64,000 nucleotides of DNA from Orientallactaga sibirica. Its lineage: Eukaryota; Chordata; Mammalia; Rodentia; Dipodidae. The position numbers were made by a program, and so were the translations under genes. The notes under the pieces are model-generated. The model was not told the origin of the DNA. It was given only the letters and a program-made list of their open reading frames with translations, and made no database searches. The stretch lies in contig JAEOAD010001365.1 in assembly GCA_036365145.1 (NCBI GenBank), positions 3,431,001 to 3,495,000 of the forward strand. Direction: 5' to 3'. Positions 55,511 through 64,000 of the stretch are shown piece by piece (position 1 is the first letter of the stretch; every line of letters starts with the position of its first letter).

Positions 55511-56169
55511 GTTCATACCACAATATTGACCAAGCAAGCTCCAAAGTGTCCCCTCTGTCCGCTAAAGAGATTCCTTCCTCACTGGGGCTGGGCAGGGGCC
55601 ACCCAGGATAGCAAGTTTTGGTCAAGGGAACCTTTGGCCAGGGCAGAGAATTCTGCTTTCTATGCTGTGTGGTCTAGTTGAGGGCGGGAGGCCCTGTGAG
55701 GGGGTTTATTCAGTGGTCTCCGTTCTCACATGCCACCTGTCCACTGAGGTGACAGGGCCTCTCCATCCCTGGGCTCAGTGGAATATCTGTGCTCTGAAAC
55801 TTTGCTGGAAGCCACCATCACAACCAGAAGCAATCACCCCTTCAACAAGAGAACCTCCAGCCCGCGCCTGAGCGAGTCCTAGCCGGGGCTGGTGGCAGGG
55901 AGGGGTCGCTCTGACGGGCCAGCCCTTCCCCTGCTGTCTCTGTACAGTACAGAGTAAAGATCTAGTGGTGAGAGTCCAGCTGGTGAGGGGACATCCGGGC
56001 TTTCTCTGACCCAGACCCTCGATGACCTTCTCCACAGTTGCTTTACAGCTCCGGTATTTTGACCTTGACCTTACTTACTCTAAAACTGTACCTGCACATC
56101 TTCATCATTCATTAGCAAGCAAAGCGGGACAATGAAGCTCGAAATTCCCTGAGCTTTCTGGAGCCTTCT

Positions 56170-56182
56170 CCTCCTCCTCCTC

Positions 56183-56213
<31 letters not shown>

Positions 56214-56373
56214 CTCCTCCTCTTCTTCTTTTTTTCCTGAGGTAGGGTCTCACTCTAGCCCAGGCTGACCTGAAATTCACTATGTAGTCTCAGGGTGGCC
56301 TTGAACTCACGGCGATCCTCCTACCTCTGCCTCCTGAGTGCTGGGATTAAAGGCGTGCGCCACCACGCCCGGC
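56170..56373 (-). repeat. B1 SINE with (GGA)n tail
   Basis: Target-site duplication TGGAGCCTTCT (56159-56169, 56374-56384) encloses both the B1 (56236-56373) and the TCC/TTC tract (56170-56235), so the microsatellite is the expanded tail. Confidence 0.92.
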
Positions 56374-56387
56374 TGGAGCCTTCTTTT

Positions 56388-56484
56388 TGAGAAAAGTCTC
56401 ACTATGTAGCCCGCTCTAGCCTCAATGCATGATCCTCCTGCTTTAGTCTTGGCAGTGCTAGTGCACAGCTCATCACATCTAGCT
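56388..56484 (-). repeat. B1 SINE (old)
   Basis: GTCTCACTATGTAGCCCGC, CATGATCCTCCTGCTTTAG. Confidence 0.65.
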
Positions 56485-56517
56485 TCTGGAACTTTCTTCA
56501 AGTCCCAAGAGAGGTGG

Positions 56518-56860
56518 TGTACTAGTTGCTTTTTTCCCCCACTGTTGTGACCAAAATACTGACAGAAACAAGTTAAAGGAGGAAGACTTTCATTTGGCTC
56601 AGTTTCAGAGACAGTTCAGTCTACCATGGCAAGATGGCATGGCAGTGGTCACGGTGGCAGAAGCGCGTGGTAGACTCCTCACACAGGTCAGACACAACCT
56701 TCAAAGGCCGGCCCCTAGTGGCCCACTTCCCCAAAGTAGGCCCCACCTCCTAAAGGCTCCATCATCTTCAAATAGTGCCACCAGCTGTGTGTGTGTGGGG
56801 GACCGACTGTTCAAAACACGAGTCTATGGGGGGGATACCGCAGATTCCAACCATATCAGG
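56518..56860 (-). mobile_element. LTR-like element (MaLR-type)
   Basis: TGTACTAGTTGC...GTGACCAAAATACTGACAG ... AGTGCCACCAGCTGTG. TG at its plus-strand left end and a TCATTTGG (CCAAATGA) signal region fit an LTR. Confidence 0.55.
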
Positions 56861-57385
56861 TGCAAACAACTGTGGAACTTGGGTACAATACCACTTTCTT
56901 CTGCTGATCCCTTTGGTCTTCTGTGCCCTTTTGGGACACAGAAGAGTGTGCCCAAGACCTTTCTGTGTATGCATATGGAAAAACTTTGAAACAGGCCTTC
57001 TAGTCTCTTTTTCAGAGACCAAAGGGAGCTCCGTGTGGAACTGGGGTGAGCAGTGGGTGCGGGCTTGAGACTGAAATCCCTGACTAGGTCCGCTCAGTCC
57101 AGAGCGTTTCCTCTACTCACCAGCCTCCCCTCTGCCCCTCCCGTCTTCTCTGCACTGTGTCCAGCATGAGCTTTGCAAGCTCATTTCTCTCCGGCGTGTG
57201 GGGTCCTTTTCCTCCACTGCTGCCAACAATGACAGATCTCTTCACCAGAAGGGACCTGCCGTAGCCGCTCTACACCACCGGGCTTCCTTAATTATTTTCT
57301 TCTGGTGATGGCAGCTGGCTCTGCTAAATCACCTCTTCTCCTCAGAGTCTCAGATGTGGGGATTTACTCTGCTCGTCACTCCTGT

Positions 57386-57403
57386 CACCTTGTCAAGGTG
57401 TGA
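57386..57403. promoter_or_regulatory. CACCTTG-T-CAAGGTG palindrome with T-box half-site
   Basis: Perfect 15-bp inverted repeat (57386-57400); its right arm reads AGGTGTGA (57396-57403), a T-box half-site. It lies in a unique AT-rich block of the CHST8 intron. Confidence 0.35.
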
Positions 57404-57901
57404 TGGTGCTTTATTCATATTCCTTTTCTGGAGCAAATGAGTCGTGCGAGAAGCGGCTGGAAGCGGGACTGAGGAGCCACTTGCAGAGGCGTCCTGTCAC
57501 TCAGTGACATCAAGGCTCTGCATCCCCCTTCCACCTGTGCAGGCTGGTGGGAAGGCCCTGCCTCGTGTCTGATGTTTCTGTGCCCCAGGGAGTTCCCACG
57601 GGTGGCAACTCTGAGGCTTTGAGGGCACAGGTGGATAGAAAGGAACTTTCCAGATAGAGCCGTGGGGCTGGGTAAGTCTTCTTACCTCTGAGCCACATTT
57701 TCCCACAAAGCCGAGCTGGTTGTAACTCCCCCCCCTTAGAAAAATGATCTTGTGGTTAATGACAGGTAATGAGAACATATCTTTTGTGGACACTGAATGT
57801 GCCACAAGCTGTACAATCGCAACCATAAACTTAGGGCAGCTCTTTAGGCAAAGAGGAAAGCAATCCTTACAAGCTACTTCTGAAGAAAGACAGAAGTCTG
57901 G

Positions 57902-58110
57902 GCTGGGCTGGGGAGATGGTGCAGTGGCTAAAGACGCTTGCTTACAAAGGCTGCCGGCCAGAGTTTGATTCCTGAGTACCCATGTAAAGCCAGATGCACA
58001 CGATGGTGCATGTATCTAAACTGCGCTTGCAGCAGCAAGGGACGCTGGTGTACCCATCCTCATTCTCTCTCTCTAATAACATGAACAAAAGTATTGAAAA
58101 AATAAAGACA
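57902..58110 (+). repeat. tRNA-derived SINE (diverged)
   Basis: GGCTGGGGAGATGGTGCAGTG ... CTCATTCTCTCTCTC and A-rich tail. Confidence 0.85.
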
Positions 58111-58471
58111 GAAGTGGACGGAAGGAAATACAAAGGGCTCTCTCCCTTGTTGAGGGCCCAGCTTTCCCATGGAGGAAGTGATTTCCCATGCACCGCTCGA
58201 GGCAAAGCTGAAGTCTGGATCACCCACCGACCATCGCTGGGCAAGCCAAAGCCTCTTGGGTATCTTGAGGCTGGGTCTTTGCAAACCTGGCAGGCTACAA
58301 GTTAGGACCCTGGACAGCTCCGTGGCGAGTCTGGGAAGGGATGGCTGGGAGCCTGGCCTCTCTGCTGCACCCTGTGAGGGTGTCAGACATGTGGAAGACG
58401 TACAATCCCCTCCCAGCGCCTCCCAAACCCCTAAACAGACCACAGCATCTAGACAGGAAACAGTGAGCTTA

Positions 58472-58672
58472 GCCAGGTATAGTGGCGCATGCCTGAGATC
58501 CCAGCACCCAGAAGGCTGAGGCAGGAGTACCTGCGGCTCCAGGTCAGCCAGGGCTACATGACTGCATTCGAGGCCAACCTGAGCTTTAGAAGGACACCCT
58601 GCTTGGAAAAACGGATGTCCGGCTCTGTAGCAGAGCACTTGCCTTAGTCTCCAGCACTGCGAAACAACAGCG
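58472..58672 (+). repeat. B1-ID dimer (B1-dID-like)
   Basis: B1 part 58472-58607 followed by an ID part (CTCTGTAGCAGAGCACTTGC, GTCTCCAGCACTGCG). Confidence 0.6.
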
Positions 58673-59124
58673 AGTTTGCTGAGCAAGATGAGCCACCACC
58701 CTCAGCTTCCTCTTTGTCCCCACGAGGCTGGTGCTCCCATGCACCTCCCGTCTCCCACCCCCAAAGGAACAGGAGAACCCCAAGGCCAGCCGCACACACC
58801 CTCGCTCCGCTCAGTTTCTGGATACCTGGGCACGACGGCTCGGTGTACTGTTGAGAATCTGTAAGGGAACCCCAGCCTTTACACAGCAGGAAATAAACCA
58901 CCACGTTCTCCTCCTGGACAGATGACACTCGCAGAAGCACACGCGGTGTACAAGAGTGAGCATCGGTGAGGATAAACAAGGGTGAGTTATGAGGACTGCC
59001 AAGCGGGTCCGTGCTGTGACGTCTTCATTGGCTGATGTTTTTCTTCTCGGTGTTCGGCTGAAAGCTTTATAGTTGCCAAGGGGAAGCAGGGGCTAATGAG
59101 GATGAGCGGGGCTGGCTTCTGTTT

Positions 59125-59458
59125 CTCCTTTTGCAATGCTGGGATGAAAACCAGGGCTTCATGCATGCCGGGCACGTGCCCTACCACCGAGCCACACCCC
59201 TAGGTCCTCACTGGTGCGTTCTAGACAGTTCTAGATAGTACTCGACCACTGAGCCACCCTTAGCCCTGTATTGATTACTTCTAGGCAAGCATTCTACCAC
59301 TGAGCCACACACCCAGCCCTCTCCCCTCTTCTTCCCTCCTCTACCCTCCTCTCCCTCTTTTTTCCCTTAAAAAAATTTTTTTTGACATAGTCTTGCTATG
59401 TAGCCCAGACTGACCTTGAATCTACCATCTTCCTGCCTCAGCTTCCTGAGAGCATCAC
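59125..59458 (-). repeat. two ID-like units and a B1
   Basis: ID-like at 59135-59208 (CACGTGCCCTACCACCGAGCC) and 59240-59318 (AAGCATTCTACCACTGAGCC), then B1 at 59365-59458, cut by the LTR-like element; B1 remainder at about 59780-59805. Confidence 0.6.
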
Positions 59459-59782
59459 TGTAGTGGTTTGCATGTAAATGTCCCCAGTCTCCAGTGCTTG
59501 TGTTTAAGCTTCCTCCTTAGTTCCCAGCAGGTGGAGCCCTAGTGGCAGATGTGTGTCACTGCAGGGGAGGGGAATCTTGAGTCTAGTCTCACTGTGTGTC
59601 AGAGCCAACTCCCAGTCGCTGTTGTTTCTCTGCTGTGGATGTGTGATGAAGTGAGCCAGCTACTTCTGCCACCATGAAGCGTCCCCTTGAAACTGGAAGC
59701 CTGAAATGAACCCTTTCCTCCCATAAGCTGCATTTGGTCAGGTGTTTTGTCCCAGCAACGAGACTCTAGCTGCTACAACCAC
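59459..59782 (+). mobile_element. LTR-like element (MaLR-type) in B1
   Basis: TGTAGTGGTTTGCATG ... ATAAGCTGCATTTGGTCAGG ... GCTGCTACAACCA. Confidence 0.6.
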
Positions 59783-60042
59783 CACCTGGCTCTAGGTCAG
59801 CTTGTTAGTAACCAGGCTGTGTAGCCTGGGCCCGTGGCAGAGCTGGGAAGGGGGCTTCAGCTGTAGGCAGGCTGTTGGGAAACAGGATCTAGCTGCTCAT
59901 GCCCTGAGACACAGGGGGATCTGCTGAGCTCCAGACAGAGCCCCAGCCCCTGAGGCCAGGACCCACAGGGGAGCAGCTAGGGTCCGTCTGCATAGAAACA
60001 CAGCATCAATAGGTGGAGAAAGACCCAAGTGCCTAGAAAACT

Positions 60043-60390
60043 GTGGTAGTTTGATAGATGGGCCCCAATATATTTAGTATTTTATTAGTTTGTAGTTTGC
60101 ATCTGCAGCCACCTGGCTGGAGGCAGTGTCACTGGGCGGATCTTAAGGTGTGGTGGTGGGTTTGAGATTTCAATCTAAAGATATGCAAAGTGTGCCTAGC
60201 TGGAGTTCCTGAAGTGTGCTGTGTGGCTTTTGGCTTTTCTCTCTGTGTTTGGTCCTGTGAAAGCAGGCCAGCTTCTTCTGCCATTATGGAACTTCCCCTG
60301 GATCTGTAAGCTTCAATACATATCCCTTCCTCCATCACTGTGCCTGGTCTGGAAGTTCATCTCAGCGAACCGGAAGCTGTCTGCTACAGA
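60043..60390 (+). mobile_element. LTR-like element (MaLR-type, diverged)
   Basis: TGTGGTAGTTTGATAGATGG ... CTTCTGCCATTATGGAAC ... GCTGTCTGCTACAGA. Confidence 0.55.
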
Positions 60391-61199
60391 AGGGCAGCAG
60401 GTGGGTCATACTTGAAGGTGACGGCTGCTCAGCCCGCTCAAAACCCAGATCCGGGTCCTGGTGAGCAGTGGTGGGTCCTGCCACTCTGAACTCTGTGGCC
60501 CAGAGGAAGCAGAGACGTCTTGAAGGAGTCAAGCACAGAGGGGCAGGGATGGAGGGGTGCAGGTTCCAGGACATGAAAAGTGCCATTGTCAAGTCTCCCT
60601 GCAGTCCTTAGAGCTCCTGGAATTCCTGGTGGAGCTTTTCCATGGCTACTTTTCCACATTCTGGAACTTTGGTGGCTAAAGGTGATCGTTCCCATGCCCA
60701 CTCCCATTGCCTAACAGGCCAGGGAGGTCCCAGGGGTTTCCAATGCCTCCTGGGTCCAGACCAGCCTGGACCCAGGGGAGACACATCTGGGGAGGCCCAG
60801 GCCCAGAGTGCTTCATGTGCACGCCATCATGAACCCAAGCTTTTGCCCCACCACACCCTCTGGCAGTCACAGGACCAGGGCTGGGATGGAGCACCAGCAT
60901 CCTAGGCTGTTCGTTCCGTGGTTTCCAACTTCCCAGTGAGACGTCTGCACCTGACATGCTCTGCGAAGGCGCCGACCGGCGAGGCAGTGCTGTGTCTGTG
61001 ACCGGGGGCTACAACCCCCACAGCTGAGCCGAGCCAAGCCGAGTCCAGGAGCATGGACGCTGATGGTAGAAAAGGCAGCCGGGTGGGTTCACTGCCCACT
61101 GGCTCAGAGACAAAGTTGAAAGCAGCTGCGAGGTCCCACAACACAAGAAACCTGGAAAGTTTCTGAATGAGAAAGGTATTCCCTAGGGTTTTGCAGAAA

Positions 61200-61320
61200 A
61201 AAGAAAGAAAAAAAAACCAGACCCAATAGGAGATACATATGTGGAGAGAAGGGAGGGAGAGAGGAAGGGAAGGCAGAAGACAGACAGACAGACACACACA
61301 CAGAAAGAGAGAGAGAGAGA
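61200..61320. repeat. GA-rich and (CAGA)/(CA) low-complexity tract
   Basis: AAAGAAAGAAAAAAA, then GGGAGGGAGAG and GACAGACAGACAGACACACACA runs. Confidence 0.8.
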
Positions 61321-63094
61321 TCTAAGGAATGGCCTCATACAGTGGTGGCTGACAGAATAAAACCTTGGGCAAACTTGCAGGATGAAAACCCAGGAAGGAA
61401 CGAGCTGATGGCCTCGCTCAAGTCCAAAGGCCATTTGAAGGCCGATTCAATCCCTTCTTCCTCAGAGAAATGCAACGTTTTCCTTTAAGGTTTTCATCTG
61501 ATTGTACAAGGCCCACCCACAACATGGCCGATTCTCTGCGTGTCCCCCTCATCATCTATGGATTTAAGTGCTACTCACAATGTAAAAACACATCTTTGCG
61601 ACAACCTCCAGACTGGTGCTTGACCGAACCCCTGCGCCCCATGGGCTTGCTAAATTGGCATCTTTTCCCATGTGGCCGCTGTAACAATACATTGGTCACA
61701 TCCTAGCTCTGGGAGTGCAGAAATGAAGGTGCTGGCAGGTAGGATCCTTCCTGCCTCCTCTAGCTTCCGACAGCTCCGGGGGTTCCTCACTCTATGGCAA
61801 CACGAGTTCAGTTTCTTTGTGTCTTTTCACGTTGCTGTCTTTGCACACTGCTGGCCCTTGTGTTCACACAAGCACGCGAAGCCTACTGAAACGCTCATCT
61901 CCAGTTGGTAACACATGCAGGAAGCCTAGAAGGTCATGGCTGTGGAGGAGGGGACTTCAGCTTTATTTGGGGACAGCACACAACCCAATCCAGAACAGGA
62001 GATGACACGACTACAGAGTTCTGTAGAGCCCTTTGTGGCAGGTCATGAACAGCCTGGCCTGCATCTTTAGATCCTTTGAGGGACTGCACTGGGGAGGGAG
62101 CCTGTATTGTTCACCTGAGTTAGACTGGAACAGTGCCTGGCATACAGAAGTAACTCAATAAATGCTGAGGCTGCCAGTCTGAGAGCTGCTGTTGGGGATA
62201 AGATGGGTGTTAAGTCACCTTCCCCAAGAGGCTGAGTTCTGTCTAGGGCCACCAACACCCGCCAGGGACTTCTCTGGCTCAGAATGAAGGTGGGGTGAGG
62301 GCTTACCTGTCTGAGTGGCAGGTGCTAGCTGGGTGGCTTGATGCGCACAGGAAGAGCCCAAGCTGAGGGATCTCTCTCTACCCAGGGCCAGGCAGCCATG
62401 AAGCCCTGGTTCCCCTTAGACCTTGGGAACACCCAGCTGGCTGCATCTTGTGGCCATCTGTGGTACACCAGGCTGGGTGTACCACACCTGGGGTGATCTT
62501 GTGTTCACACCTCCTGTGACTGACTCTTCCTTACTGGTCCAGATCATCCCAACTTTTTTACGGTCTCTGCAGGTCTGGGGTGAGGGAAGAATGGTCCCCA
62601 TGGCCAACACGGGCCTCTGATTGTCTCGTGGTAAGTTGCTGTCCCCATCGGGGTAGATCATTAATGTAGGCGTATTAAACCCAATCAGAGGGCGGCCTGG
62701 ATTCTAGGCACCGACTTCGGATGAAAGAAGCCTGGGAAAAGAGCTTTAACTCCCAGGCGTGTTCCCAGGAAACCCAGCCTAACAAACCTCAGCGAGGTCC
62801 CCAGGTCGTCAGCTGGGGGCTGCTCTCAGTTACGCTCCCAGGCTGCACCTGGGGGAGCAGCAGTGTCTGTGAAAGGAGTCAGGTTGTGGGGCTGCCCTGG
62901 GTCCCGAAGGTAGCTCTGCAGTGGGTGTGTGGCTTTTAGGGGGTGGTGGGGTTCAGGCCAGTTGTGCTCAGATGACACCACAGTGTCCTCTGTCCTCAAG
63001 CCTTGGGCCTTAGCTTCTGTGAATTGCGGTGACATTTAACAACAACAAACTCACTCAGGCCAGGGTTTGCCTTCATCCATTTCTTGCAGACTCA

Positions 63095-63215
63095 GGTCTC
63101 TCTCTCTTTCTCTCCCCCTTTCTCTCTCTCCAGTGCTGGGAATTGAACCCTGGGCCTCAGCCATGCTAGGCAAATACTCTAACACTAAGCCACACCCTCA
63201 CTCCTCCTTCTACAG
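63095..63215 (-). repeat. ID-like SINE with CT tract
   Basis: CTGGGAATTGAACCCTGGGCC, GGCAAATACTCTAACACTAAGCC. Confidence 0.6.
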
Positions 63216-63274
63216 CCATTAATCCCATCTAAGGGACACAACCTCAGGGCTCATCTAACTGATTTATCTCAAGC

Positions 63275-63310
63275 AAGCCCCTCTAACCACTGAGCCATCT
63301 CCCCAGCCAG
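63275..63310 (-). repeat. tRNA-SINE head fragment
   Basis: CTAACCACTGAGCCATCTCC only. Confidence 0.55.
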
Positions 63311-63479
63311 TCCCTAACTGATTTATCTCTAATGAATCTTATTAAGTTTTCAACACATGTGAGGATACGTGGAAACCACATCAGGGGCACACAGTGACCC
63401 TTGACCTTTGGCTCCGTCCAGTGCATGGCTTCTCCTCTTTCTTGGAGAATTCACTCTGAGTCACAATTTTTGTTCTTTT

Positions 63480-63745
63480 TCCTTTTCTTTTTTAATATTT
63501 TATCTTTATTTATGTATTTGAGAGAGAAACACACACAAAGAGAGATAAAGAGACAGAAAGAGAATGGGTGTGACAGGTCCTCCAGCCCCTGCCCCTGCAA
63601 ATGAACTCCAGATGCACCTGTGCAGCTGGCTTACATGGGTACTGGGGAAATGAACCTGGGTCCTTAGTGGGGAATCGAACCTGGGTCCTTACACTTTGCC
63701 ACTTTGCAGGCAAGCACCTTAACTGCTGAGCCATCTTTCCAGCCC
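63480..63745 (-). repeat. tRNA-derived SINE with internal duplication
   Basis: The GAACCTGGGTCCTTA segment is present twice (about 63653-63690). Confidence 0.88.
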
Positions 63746-63749
63746 TCTT

Positions 63750-63925
63750 TTCTTTTAACTTATGCATTTACTTATGAGAGAGACAGACAATGGGTGTGCC
63801 AGGGCCTCTAGCCACTGCAAATGAACTCCAGACACATATGCCACCTTGTGCAACTGGGAAATCAAACCCAGGTCCTTATGCTTTGCAGGCAAGTGCCTTA
63901 ACCACTGAGCTATCTCTAGTCCTCT
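63750..63925 (-). repeat. tRNA-derived SINE
   Basis: Reverse copy with a deletion after CACCTTGTGCAACTGG. Confidence 0.88.
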
Positions 63926-63939
63926 TCTCTTTCTGTATT

Positions 63940-64000
63940 TCCTTTTTTTTTTTTTTTTTTTTGGTCATTGGAGACAGAGTCTTACTATGTAGCCCAGACT
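63940..64000 (-). repeat. B1 SINE, cut by the window end
   Basis: Poly-T, then AGACAGAGTCTTACTATGTAG. Confidence 0.75.

Larger units (their letters stand above)
53948..64000. other. CHST8 intron (continues beyond the window)
   Basis: No further CHST8 exon is recognised: I looked for the membrane-anchor exon on the minus strand and did not find it. The interval holds LTR-like elements, SINEs and unique stretches (about 53960-54637, 55510-56157, 56860-57900, 58110-58470, 58672-59125, 60390-61255, 61320-63095), of which 57240-57480 and 57720-57870 look most like regulatory DNA. Confidence 0.6.

Noticed and set aside
61470..61706. 78-codon cysteine-containing frame in the CHST8 intron
   Set aside because: No start context, homology or splice support that I can see.
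54000..64000. Search for the CHST8 membrane-anchor exon
   Set aside because: No minus-strand segment resembling the N-terminal hydrophobic anchor with a phase-1 donor was found; it presumably lies beyond the window.

Overview
The window is mammalian and looks like rodent nuclear DNA. The bulk of the repeats are B1 (7SL-derived) SINEs, ID/B4-like elements and a very abundant tRNA-derived SINE. That SINE begins GGCTGGAGAGATGGCTTAGC and ends in CT-rich and AAATAAATAAA tails; it is the type I associate with dipodoid rodents (jerboas, for example Jaculus). The species is an inference from memory of that SINE and was not tested.

Two protein-coding genes are present, both on the minus strand. KCTD15 is complete for coding sequence: five coding exons between 5069 and 15492 join without any frame conflict into 283 codons. 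It has a non-coding first exon and a CpG-island promoter at about 17.6-20.5 kb, and a 3'UTR running down to about 3.8 kb or possibly 1.6 kb. CHST8 (GalNAc-4-O-sulfotransferase 1) is present only as its 3' part: a 38-nt coding microexon (53910-53947) and the large last exon (51867-52985). Its first coding exon, with the membrane anchor, is not in the window and should lie beyond 64000. CHST8 lies upstream of KCTD15 in the same orientation, the order I know from human 19q13.11.

Layout: 1-3.8 kb, repeats and the possible distal KCTD15 3' end; 3.8-15.5 kb, KCTD15 coding exons and introns; 15.5-20.5 kb, first intron, promoter and CpG island; 20.6-51.4 kb, intergenic DNA packed with SINEs, LTR-like elements, L1-like fragments and a few unique AT-rich blocks that look like regulatory candidates; 51.4-53.9 kb, the end of CHST8; 53.95-64 kb, CHST8 intron.

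The two genes are not known to work together. KCTD15 is a BTB-domain regulator that restrains TFAP2 activity in neural-crest development. CHST8 is a Golgi enzyme that sulfates terminal GalNAc on pituitary glycoprotein hormones. The most notable points are two apparent frameshifts in the CHST8 last exon, a three-codon upstream ORF abutting the weak KCTD15 start codon, AT-rich islands inside the KCTD15 CpG island, several perfect palindromes with homeodomain or E-box/T-box content in unique DNA, a degenerate 33-bp minisatellite, and tRNA-SINE/B1 tandem pairs each bounded by one target-site duplication. I found no convincing undescribed system; most of the window is ordinary mammalian genome.
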